Assembly: GCF_000744775.1 (NCBI RefSeq) | Contig: NZ_JQMP01000003.1 | Location: forward strand, 1,302,001-1,366,000 | Origin: Thermorudis peleae | GTDB taxonomy: Bacteria > Chloroflexota > Chloroflexia > Thermomicrobiales > Thermomicrobiaceae | Direction: 5' to 3' | DNA length: 64,000 nt | Shown: piece by piece, positions 54,854 to 64,000 of the stretch | Numbering within the stretch: position 1 is the first letter of the stretch | How the letters are laid out: each line of letters opens with the position of its first letter | Position numbers and translations under genes: made by a program | Notes under the pieces: generated by a model | What the model was told of the DNA's origin: nothing | What the model saw: the letters and a program-made list of their open reading frames with translations, nothing else | Databases searched by the model: none

Positions 54854-56176
54854 TTAGGATGCGGTCGAGGCGGTTTCTTCCGTCAAGGGTAGCGCTCGCC
54901 CCGTCTCAAAGTCGTACCGTGCCCGCAACTCTCGGTCGTAGTAGACGTTGACAACGCCGTTGACCAACTCGACGTCGACGCTCTTCATAATGAGGTCGCT
55001 CGGCAGCGGGCCAAACTCACGCTCGCGAACGCTGATCGTGCCGTCAGCCCGCACGAGGCGTGGCTGGCGACCAAAGACCATGAAGTCTTGCGGCGGCATC
55101 TCGGGCATCCGGTAGCTGGCCGCTTCGGCAAAAATGCCCTCCTCGGCCACCGAGTCACGATCTTTCACGTCAATCCGCCAGCCGGTGAGCTTATAGGCCA
55201 GCCGGGCATTCTGCCCGTCCTTGCCAATGGCCTGCGACATCTGCTCCGGCGGGACAATCACCCGCGCCACCTTTTCGGCCTCGTTCAAAATGACGCTGAT
55301 CGGCTTGGCTGGACTGAGCGCATTGGCAATAAACGTCCGGATGTCCGGCGACCACTCGATGACGTCGATTTTTTCGCCGGAAAGCTCGGTGACGATGTTT
55401 TGAATGCGCACGCCGCGGACGCCCACGCACGCGCCCACTGGGTCGACCTTCTCCTGCCGTGCCGCCACGGCGACCTTCGAGCGCTGGCCGGGTTCACGGG
55501 CGATCGCCATGACCTCGACCGCGCCACTGAAGATTTCTGGCACTTCGAGCTCGAGCAGCCGCTTGATTAAGTTCGGATGCGTGCGTGAGACGACGAGTTG
55601 CGGCCCGCGTGGATCCTTGTTGATATCAAGCAAGTACACCTTAATGCGCTGGCCGGGGCGATACCGCTCGTTTGGAATTTGCTCCCGTGCCGGCATAATT
55701 GCCTCGGCCTTGCCGAGGTCGATAATGACGGCACGCGGATCAGCCCGGTGTACGATGCCCGTGAGCACTTCGCCGATCCGGTCATGGTATTCCTTGTAGA
55801 TCATCTCGCGCTCGTAGTCGCGGATCCGCTGCATGATCACCTGCTTCGCGGTCTGCGCGGCGATCCGCCCGAAGTTGTTTGGTGTCCGCTCGAGCTTGAC
55901 GATATCGCCGACGACCGCCTTCGGGTCGACCTTGCGCGCTTCCTCGACCGTGATCTCGCGGGCAGGATCCGTGACGCGTTCAACGACGCGCTTGGGCGCG
56001 AGAATGTGAATTTTGCCAGTGTTCACGTCAATGAACACTTCGACTTCTTCGTCAGAGCCCGTCATCTTCTTGTACACCGTGCGAAGCGCTTGCTGGACGG
56101 ATTCCATGACCGCTTCGCGCGGGATGCCGCGCTCGGCAGCGATCTGTGCGATGGCAGTGTACAAATCGCTCTTCAT
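54854..56176 (-). CDS. nusA: Transcription factor NusA
   Basis: A 440-residue NusA. The N-terminal domain (residues ~1-130) and S1 domain (REQIPNERYRPGQRIKVYLLDINKD) precede two KH domains: VGACVGVRGVRIQNIVTELSGEKIDVIEW and IGKDGQNARLAYKLTGWRIDV. A short C-terminal tail follows. Extra acidic repeats are absent. AAGGAGG precedes ATG 56176. rimP, which normally lies upstream of nusA, is missing here; the upstream gene is divergent. Confidence 0.97.
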   Translation of the reverse strand: MKSDLYTAIAQIAAERGIPREAVMESVQQALRTVYKKMTGSDEEVEVFIDVNTGKIHILAPKRVVERVTDPAREITVEEARKVDPKAVVGDIVKLERTPNNFGRIAAQTAKQVIMQRIRDYEREMIYKEYHDRIGEVLTGIVHRADPRAVIIDLGKAEAIMPAREQIPNERYRPGQRIKVYLLDINKDPRGPQLVVSRTHPNLIKRLLELEVPEIFSGAVEVMAIAREPGQRSKVAVAARQEKVDPVGACVGVRGVRIQNIVTELSGEKIDVIEWSPDIRTFIANALSPAKPISVILNEAEKVARVIVPPEQMSQAIGKDGQNARLAYKLTGWRIDVKDRDSVAEEGIFAEAASYRMPEMPPQDFMVFGRQPRLVRADGTISVREREFGPLPSDLIMKSVDVELVNGVVNVYYDRELRARYDFETGRALPLTEETASTAS

Positions 56177-56234
56177 CGCGGTGTCCCTCCTTGTCTTTGG
56201 CGTGATCTCACCTGTGCCGTTCTGCTGGCTGAGG

Positions 56235-56264
56235 CAAAAATTAAAGTGGGCAAGCTGCCCACTT
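56235..56264 (-). terminator. Terminator-like hairpin in the nusA leader
   Basis: On the minus strand AAGTGGGCA and TGCCCACTT (56244-56252 with 56256-56264) form a perfect 9-bp stem with a 3-base loop, followed by TTAATTTTTG. It lies downstream of the nusA -10 box and upstream of its start codon. No minus-strand gene precedes it, so it must act in the nusA leader. Confidence 0.75.
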
Positions 56265-56290
56265 CGCACAGGGCAGATCCATTCATTAAG

Positions 56291-56296
56291 AGTATA
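56291..56296 (-). promoter_or_regulatory. -10 box of the nusA operon
   Basis: TATACT on the minus strand. The matching -35 (CGTACA at 17 bases) is weak. A start near 56284 would give a leader of about 108 bases containing the terminator-like hairpin. Confidence 0.5.
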
Positions 56297-56345
56297 CCAA
56301 ACCTGCGCTGCGCTGTACGGAGTGGTTGGGGCGGGCAGGGGGCGT

Positions 56346-56351
56346 TATACT
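56346..56351 (+). promoter_or_regulatory. -10 box of the yvcK operon
   Basis: TATACT on the plus strand, 37 bases before the YvcK start. The -35 region (TGGTTG/TTGGGG) is poor at standard spacing. Confidence 0.4.
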
Positions 56352-56388
56352 AGCCCTGACTGCGGTGGGATTGGTGGCGGGGGTAGGG

Positions 56389-58828
<2,440 letters not shown>

Positions 58829-58853
58829 GCACCGACGGGGAGGGAGAGGGCTC

Positions 58854-60041
58854 GTGAGACTCCGAACACTTCGCGATCTGCCCGTCCAGGGCCGGCGCGT
58901 CCTGCTCCGGGCTGATTTCAACGTCCCACTCCAGGATGGTCATGTGGCCGATGATACGCGCATCCGCGCGACGCTCCCGACAATCCAGTGGCTGCGTGAC
59001 CAGGGCGCTCGCGTCATTGCCTGCTCGCACCTTGGCCGTCCCAAGGGCAAGGTCGATGAACGGTTGCGTCTCGCGCCAGTTGCTGAGCGTCTGAGTCAGC
59101 TGCTGGGCGTGTCAGTACGGTATGCGCACGACATCGTTGGTCCTGAAGCGCATGCGCTGGCCCGTGAGCTTGGCGATGGCGACGTGGGACTGCTGGAAAA
59201 CCTGCGGTTTGATCCGCGCGAAGAACAGAATGACCCTGAGTTCGCTGCGGAATTAGCTGCCCTCGCCGACTGCTACGTCAACGATGCCTTTGGTGCAGCC
59301 CACCGCGCTCATGCCTCGGTCGTTGGTGTTGCCCAACGGCTCCCGTCAGCAGCCGGGTTCCTTCTGGAGCGCGAAGTCACTGCGCTGAGCCGCGTCCTTG
59401 AAGCGAACGATCATCCCTTCGTCGTCGTCCTTGGTGGAGCTAAGATCTCTGACAAGATTGGGGTGATCAAGCAACTGCTCCAACGTGCCGATGCGATCTT
59501 GCTTGGCGGTGGCATGGCAAACACGTTCTTGAAAGCTGCTGGATACCAGGTCGGTCGGTCACTGGTCGAAGATGATCACCTCGACACAGCCTCGTCGCTG
59601 CGCGAGCAGGCCGCTGCCCGTGGCGTCCAGCTGCTCTTGCCGCGCGATGTCGTCGTTGCCCCGAGCCTTGATGACAGTGCGCATCGCGCCGTTGTTTCGG
59701 TCGACGCGGTGCCGGCCGATGCCGCCATCTTCGATATTGGTCCAGAGACGGTTGCGGCCTTCGCTGCAGTCATCCAGCCAGCTGCACTCGTCGTCTGGAA
59801 TGGCCCGCTCGGTGTCTACGAAAACCCGGCCTTCCGCGAAGGAACCCGTGGCGTAGCCCAAGCGATTGCGGCCTGTCAGGGGTACACGGTCGTTGGCGGC
59901 GGTGATTCCGCAGCCGCGCTCCAAGAACTGGGCCTTGCCGACAGCGTTGATCACCTCTCAACCGGCGGTGGCGCAACGCTCGAGTTTCTCGAGGGAAAGC
60001 AACTTCCCGGCATTCAGGTCTTGATGGAGCACGACGCATGA
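58854..60041 (+). CDS. pgk: Phosphoglycerate kinase
   Basis: A 395-residue kinase. RVLLRADFNVPLQDGHVADDTRIRATLPTIQWLRDQGA, LLENLRFDPREEQNDPEFA and GGGDSAAALQELGLADSVDHLSTGGGATLEFLEGK are all in place. GTG start at 58854 with AGGGAGAGG upstream. Its stop overlaps the tpiA start. Confidence 0.97.
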   Translation: MRLRTLRDLPVQGRRVLLRADFNVPLQDGHVADDTRIRATLPTIQWLRDQGARVIACSHLGRPKGKVDERLRLAPVAERLSQLLGVSVRYAHDIVGPEAHALARELGDGDVGLLENLRFDPREEQNDPEFAAELAALADCYVNDAFGAAHRAHASVVGVAQRLPSAAGFLLEREVTALSRVLEANDHPFVVVLGGAKISDKIGVIKQLLQRADAILLGGGMANTFLKAAGYQVGRSLVEDDHLDTASSLREQAAARGVQLLLPRDVVVAPSLDDSAHRAVVSVDAVPADAAIFDIGPETVAAFAAVIQPAALVVWNGPLGVYENPAFREGTRGVAQAIAACQGYTVVGGGDSAAALQELGLADSVDHLSTGGGATLEFLEGKQLPGIQVLMEHDA

Positions 60042-60835
60042 GGCCTGGGCGACGTCCGCTCATTGCTGGAAACTGGAAGATGCACACCAGCTATGAGGAA
60101 GCGCTCGCGCTTGCTCGCGGGTGCGTTGAGCGGATTCCTGCATCTCTCGCAGTCGACGTTGCGATTCACCCACCGTTCATCTGGCTTGTGCCAGTCAGCA
60201 AGGTGCTGGAGGGCTCAGCAATCGCGCTTGGCGCGCAAAACTGTGCCGCGCGTGAGGATGGCCCGCTCACTGGCGAAGTCTCGGCGCATATGCTTGCACC
60301 ATTTTGCCGCTACGTGATCGTTGGCCACAGCGAACGCCGACTACTCCTGCATGAAGACGACGCAGCAATCGCGGCCAAGCTTCGCCTCGTCTTTGACCAC
60401 GGCATGACGCCGATTCTTTGTGTCGGTGAGCAGCTTGCGCAGCGTGAAGCCGGCCAAGCCGGTGAGGTTGTGACACAACAGCTTCGGGCGGCCCTAGATG
60501 GCTTGACGCCGGATCGGCTTGCTCGTCTCGTCATCGCCTATGAGCCAGTCTGGGCTATTGGGACCGGTGTCCCTGCGACGCCTGCTGACGCTGAAGCCAT
60601 GGCCCAGTTGATTCGTGCCGTTGTTGCCGAACTCGGCACTGATGGAGCTGCGCTGCGCGTCCTCTACGGCGGCAGCGTCAACGCGACGAATGCGGCAGGA
60701 TTTCTCGCAATGCCGGCGATTGATGGGGCGCTTGTCGGCGGGGCAAGCCTGGATGTGGAACAATTCAGCGCGATTGTGCAGGCCGCCGAAGCGCTCTACC
60801 AGCAAGCGGCTGATCAGGCAACGATGGAGGCGTAA
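60038..60835 (+). CDS. tpiA: Triosephosphate isomerase
   Basis: A 265-residue TIM barrel. Lys14 in GNWKMH, His97 in VGHSERR and Glu169 in IAYEPVWAIGTG are the catalytic residues. GGSVNATNAAGFLAMPAIDGALVGGASLD forms the phosphate site. It overlaps pgk by 4 bases and is followed by secG after 6. Confidence 0.97.
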   Translation: MRPGRRPLIAGNWKMHTSYEEALALARGCVERIPASLAVDVAIHPPFIWLVPVSKVLEGSAIALGAQNCAAREDGPLTGEVSAHMLAPFCRYVIVGHSERRLLLHEDDAAIAAKLRLVFDHGMTPILCVGEQLAQREAGQAGEVVTQQLRAALDGLTPDRLARLVIAYEPVWAIGTGVPATPADAEAMAQLIRAVVAELGTDGAALRVLYGGSVNATNAAGFLAMPAIDGALVGGASLDVEQFSAIVQAAEALYQQAADQATMEA

Positions 60836-60841
60836 CGTTCG

Positions 60842-61069
60842 ATGGAGACAGCACTCTATATCGCGCTCATCTTAGTTTCCATTCTCTTGATTCTGGTCAT
60901 CTTGTTGCAGAGCAAGGGCTCTGCGTTCAGTGGGGCATTTGGTGGCGATCCGTCGGCCATTTACCATACTCGCCGTGGGGTTGAGCGCTTGCTCTTCCAG
61001 TTGACGATCGTGGTCGCGGCCATCTTTGTTGTTCTGGCGCTCGTTGCACAACTGGTGTTGTCGAGGTAA
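60842..61069 (+). CDS. secG: Preprotein translocase subunit SecG
   Basis: A 75-residue protein with two membrane helices (about 5-22 and 53-73) and the family text LVILLQSKGSAFSGAFGG. It completes the SecYEG channel that SecA (at 20-22.7 kb) drives. tpiA-secG adjacency is conserved in many bacteria. Confidence 0.95.
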   Translation: METALYIALILVSILLILVILLQSKGSAFSGAFGGDPSAIYHTRRGVERLLFQLTIVVAAIFVVLALVAQLVLSR

Positions 61070-61103
61070 GCAAGCAGTTGTCGTGAGGTAGGGTTCTGTT
61101 CGC

Positions 61104-62768
61104 GTGCGCAGAAGCTGGCGAACCAGCTGGGCTGTCACAACAGTCCTGGTGTTGCTAGCGCTGAGTGTTGGTCTTGGGCGATACCTGCTCTCGTCCCACG
61201 GCTCAGCGGCCCAGCTGAATCCGAGCCCGACGCCGAGCCCAACCGCAACGCTCCCGCCCCGTCCAGGCGGTACCTATACTGAGGGAACCCTCTCGAAACC
61301 CCAGACCCTGAATCCGTTCTTCGCCACCATGCAAATCGAGCGTGATATCGCAGCGATCCTCTTTGACCCGCTGGTCGGCCTTGATGCAAGTGGTCAGCCG
61401 ATACCGAGCCTTGCGACGAGCTGGAAGCTCAGTGATGACGGCCGAACCTACACGCTGACTCTCCGCGCTGACGTTACCTGGCACGACGGCACGCCGTTCA
61501 CCGCCAGTGATGTGCTCTACACGATTCGCTTACTCCAGGCACCTGACTTCCCCGGCGATCCAACCCTCTCTCACTTTTGGCGCAGCGTCGTTGTCTCAAG
61601 TTCTTCTCCAACAGAGGTGCGCTTCACACTGCCTGCACCGTTTTCACCCTTCTTGAATTACCTCTCAATCCCGATCCTGCCGGCCCATCGGCTGGCAGGT
61701 GTCTTGCCGCGTGATCTTCCAACCGACAGTTTCAGCACTTCGCCAATTGGCACCGGCCCCTATCGCCTGGTGCAGTTCGACGCTGAGCGAGGGACCGTAA
61801 CGCTCGCGCGCTACGACGGCTACTATGGTGAGAAGCCATATCTCGACCAGGTTATCATCCGCGCCTATCCGGATGTGCCGGCGCTCGCTCAAGCCTTTGC
61901 GAGCGGCGCCATTCAGGGGATTGGTACGCCGCCAATTGACCTCCTCCTGCGGCCAGGGGCACTTGGCTCCCATGCCCGCATCTATGCCCCACTTGTGCCG
62001 GGCTACACCGCGCTCTTCTTTAACCTGCGCGATCAGCTCTTTGCTGATGTGCGTGTTCGGCAAGCGATTGCCCTGGCAATCGATCGCCAACATCTCGTCC
62101 AGGATGCCCTGCATCAGCTTGCCGAACCTGGGAGCAGCCCAGTACCGGCCTCGCTCTGGGCGTATGCACCGCAGCCGGCTACTGTCAATCTCGATCGTGC
62201 GCGACAATTACTGAATGAAGCCGGCTGGCAGGATCAGAATGGTGTGCTCCAACGCAATGGAACGCCATTCCGCTTCACCTTGCTCGTCAACAGCGATGAT
62301 CCGCAGCGGCTCGCGGCAGCGCAGGCGGTGGCGAGTGCCCTTGGACAGTTGCACATGCAGGTGACCGTGCAAGCGCTTTCGCCGGCCGCACTTGAACAAA
62401 CCCTGCTCAACCGGCAGTTTACCGCTGCAATCTATGGGTGGTATGCCCGACAGGGTGATCCTGATAGCTTCACCCTGTGGAGTTCAAGCCAGGTCGATAG
62501 TGGGGCCAATATCAGTGGCTTTCGTAACCAGGCAGTCGATACGTTGCTTCAGCAAGCGCGCACAACAGCCGCTGAAGCGGACCGCAAGGCGCTCTATGCT
62601 GAATTCCAGCGTGTCTTTGCGGAGCAAGTGCCAGCGGTGATCCTTTACTATCCCCGCCTTCCCTTTGTGGTGAGTGACACGATTGGCGGCGTTGATGCCA
62701 CACCGCTGGTTTCCCCAAGCGATCGGCTCCGTGAAGTGATCCATTGGTACCTGGTTGCACCGAAGTAG
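61104..62768 (+). CDS. Family-5 ABC substrate-binding protein
   Basis: A 554-residue extracytoplasmic solute-binding protein with an N-terminal hydrophobic segment (TSWAVTTVLVLLALSVGLGRYLL) and no lipobox cysteine, then a Pro/Thr linker. The domain starts GGTYTEGTLSKPQTLNPFFATMQIERDIAAILFDPLV, with WKLSDDGRTYTLTLRADVTWHDGTPFTASDVLYT. No permease or ATPase genes adjoin. It is unlike the 11.8-kb binding protein in its anchor. GTG start. Confidence 0.9.
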   Translation: MRRSWRTSWAVTTVLVLLALSVGLGRYLLSSHGSAAQLNPSPTPSPTATLPPRPGGTYTEGTLSKPQTLNPFFATMQIERDIAAILFDPLVGLDASGQPIPSLATSWKLSDDGRTYTLTLRADVTWHDGTPFTASDVLYTIRLLQAPDFPGDPTLSHFWRSVVVSSSSPTEVRFTLPAPFSPFLNYLSIPILPAHRLAGVLPRDLPTDSFSTSPIGTGPYRLVQFDAERGTVTLARYDGYYGEKPYLDQVIIRAYPDVPALAQAFASGAIQGIGTPPIDLLLRPGALGSHARIYAPLVPGYTALFFNLRDQLFADVRVRQAIALAIDRQHLVQDALHQLAEPGSSPVPASLWAYAPQPATVNLDRARQLLNEAGWQDQNGVLQRNGTPFRFTLLVNSDDPQRLAAAQAVASALGQLHMQVTVQALSPAALEQTLLNRQFTAAIYGWYARQGDPDSFTLWSSSQVDSGANISGFRNQAVDTLLQQARTTAAEADRKALYAEFQRVFAEQVPAVILYYPRLPFVVSDTIGGVDATPLVSPSDRLREVIHWYLVAPK

Positions 62769-62842
62769 TGTCGGACGTCGCTGGCGCGAGTATACTTGCG
62801 CTAGGCCAGCGCGAGGCCATGAGTTGAGGGGAGTATTCATCA

Positions 62843-63031
62843 ATGTTTGGATCGTTGGGCTGGCAAGAGCTGCTGCTGATCCTGCTTATCGTGCTCATTA
62901 TCTTTGGTGCTGGCAAGTTGCCCGAGATCGGGAGTGCGCTTGGCCGCAGCATTCGTGAGTTCCGCCGCGCTACCCACGAAGAGGAGCTGGCGAGCCAGCA
63001 GCAGGACGCTGCACACAAGGACATTTCATAG
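62843..63031 (+). CDS. tatA: Sec-independent translocase TatA
   Basis: A 62-residue TatA. One membrane helix followed by the amphipathic helix in [39 protein letters not shown] (FGxGKLPE motif). The acidic tail is short. A TATACT box lies ~50 bases upstream in a region with short inverted repeats. It may share exported-protein functions with nearby Sec genes. Confidence 0.94.
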   Translation: MFGSLGWQELLLILLIVLIIFGAGKLPEIGSALGRSIREFRRATHEEELASQQQDAAHKDIS

Positions 63032-63079
63032 TACCGCGTTCAGCTGCCTTCTGTGCGTCAGATTTGTCTCGGCAGACGG

Positions 63080-63334
63080 TCACGGCTCATCACGGAAGAA
63101 GGTGATGAGCCGATCGTTTGTTGGTGCCTCGCCGTCCAGGATCTCGACAAAGGCGATGCGTGTCCAGGGGTAGAGGAAATGGGTCGCTCCCGGGGTGACG
63201 AAGCTGAGCGACTTGCCGTCGCGTCGCCGTGGGTTGCGCAAGACTAAGAACTGGTCTTGGGGATTCGGCAACGCGTCGATTTCGGCAACGAATGGATCCT
63301 CATTGTAAATATGAACGACAACCCGGTACCCCAT
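63080..63334 (-). CDS. Small hypothetical protein
   Basis: An 84-residue protein starting MGYRVVVHIYNEDPFVAEIDALPNPQDQFLVLRNPRRRDGKSL. It appears a compact beta-rich fold. No family recognised. AGGAGAAGG lies upstream of the ATG. It converges on tatA and lies 39 bases downstream of the beta-propeller gene. Confidence 0.7.
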   Translation of the reverse strand: MGYRVVVHIYNEDPFVAEIDALPNPQDQFLVLRNPRRRDGKSLSFVTPGATHFLYPWTRIAFVEILDGEAPTNDRLITFFRDEP

Positions 63335-63373
63335 CCACCTTCTCCTTTCCTCTGCTGCTGGTAATGCTCGGTC

Positions 63374-64000
63374 TCAGCGCCGGAGGGCATAAACCCGCCC
63401 ATCGAATGCCCCGAAGATGACGGCGTGGGGAGCAATTGCTGGCCGACTCACGATTGGCGCATTGACCTCGTACGTCCAGCGAATGCTTCCATCGGCAGTA
63501 AATGCAACGAACCGACCATCAACGGTACCAACGTAGCCGAGGACGTCGTCCGCATTTGGCGCTCCGGTGATTTGTGATCCAAGCTTAGCCTGCCAGAGGA
63601 AAGTGCCATCTCCAATATGGCCGGCCCAGAGCGTACCATCGCTCACGCCTACGATAACCGTCTCGCCCCAGACCAAAGGCGTCGCGACAATCGGTGGGCC
63701 AAGCGTAATCTGCCAATGGACTGCACCAGTCTCCAAGACGATTGCCCACAGTTTGCCACCAAGTGTGGCGACCAGCACAAGGTCCGCAGCAAGGGTTGGA
63801 CTCGCCAGAATTGGTGCATCAAGTTGACAACGCCAGCATTCCTCACCACTTGTCAGTGACCAGGCATAGACCGTGCGATCTTCACTCGCCGCAAGAACGC
63901 GCGATTGTGCAAGCAGGGGGCTGGCGCGGATTGGCCCGCGCGTATGCCGTCGCCAGAGCAATGTCCCCGTCAGCGCATCGAGGGCGTAACACATGCCGTC
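63374..64000 (-). CDS. PQQ-type beta-propeller repeat protein (cut by window edge)
   Basis: The C-terminal 208 codons of a larger minus-strand gene; the frame is open to the window edge and upstream codons (DGMCYALDALTG) continue it. About five WD/PQQ-like blades are visible, each with text like YALDALTGTLLWRR, AWSLTSGEECWR, AIVLETGAVHWQ and AFTADGSIRWTY. Binding of PQQ is not implied. Whether it carries a signal or fused domain cannot be seen. Confidence 0.85.
   Translation of the reverse strand, partial: DGMCYALDALTGTLLWRRHTRGPIRASPLLAQSRVLAASEDRTVYAWSLTSGEECWRCQLDAPILASPTLAADLVLVATLGGKLWAIVLETGAVHWQITLGPPIVATPLVWGETVIVGVSDGTLWAGHIGDGTFLWQAKLGSQITGAPNADDVLGYVGTVDGRFVAFTADGSIRWTYEVNAPIVSRPAIAPHAVIFGAFDGRVYALRR

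Overview
The window reads as a high-GC chromosomal segment of a bacterium from the Chloroflexota, most likely a Thermomicrobia-type lineage. The grounds are inference from gene content: lipoproteins with long Thr-Pro linkers, a SUF iron-sulfur system with a short SufU-like scaffold, secreted proteins of a kind common in that phylum, and a gap-pgk-tpiA-secG string behind a YvcK-like gene. No rRNA is present. tRNA genes for Lys (CTT), Gly (TCC) and Pro (TGG) are.

Layout. 0-5.4 kb: sufC-sufB-sufD-sufS on the minus strand (sufS runs off the left edge), then a Fur-family regulator and a divergent sufU, with a Fur-box-like palindrome between the last two. 5.4-11.6 kb: a small hypothetical, a UPF0173 metallo-hydrolase, an amidohydrolase, two PLP enzymes and endonuclease III. 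11.8-15.7 kb: a peptide-type ABC importer (binding protein and two permeases, no ATPases). 15.7-19.1 kb: a TPP riboswitch with its own terminator, followed by thiD-thiG-thiE-tenI-thiS. 19-22.7 kb: an alkyltransferase-like protein, a small drug/metabolite-type membrane protein, and secA.

23-30.5 kb is a low-gene-density accessory region that starts just after tRNA-Lys. It holds a Thr-Pro-rich membrane protein, a possible toxin-antitoxin-like pair, a secreted protein gene and several kilobases without convincing genes. Its most unusual content is six copies of a ~150-160 bp element built from CGTCAGAA words. Three copies lie in one orientation upstream of the secreted protein gene and three lie in the opposite orientation downstream. 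Each has long inverted arms and variable inner and tail modules that are re-assorted between copies. A 63/66-bp tandem array sits between two of the downstream copies.

30.5-35.2 kb: a complete branched-chain amino acid-type ABC importer (binding protein, LivH, LivM, LivG, LivF). 35.5-39.3 kb: two small SPW-type membrane proteins, a MarR-DHA2 efflux operon with a clear promoter and operator-like palindrome, and a lone Mop-domain protein. 39.6-44.2 kb: an ECF sigma factor fused to its own zinc-finger and membrane-anchored sensor-like region, with two paralogous lipoproteins behind it. 45-47.8 kb: tRNA-Gly and tRNA-Pro, a membrane-anchored protein and a protein of six tandem two-helix repeats. 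47.9-56.2 kb: nusA-ylxR-infB-rbfA-nrnA-truB-ribF-tyrS, a translation/RNA operon whose leader contains a terminator-like hairpin before nusA. 56.4-63.0 kb: yvcK-gap-pgk-tpiA-secG, a second family-5 binding protein, and tatA. The right edge has a small hypothetical and a truncated beta-propeller protein.
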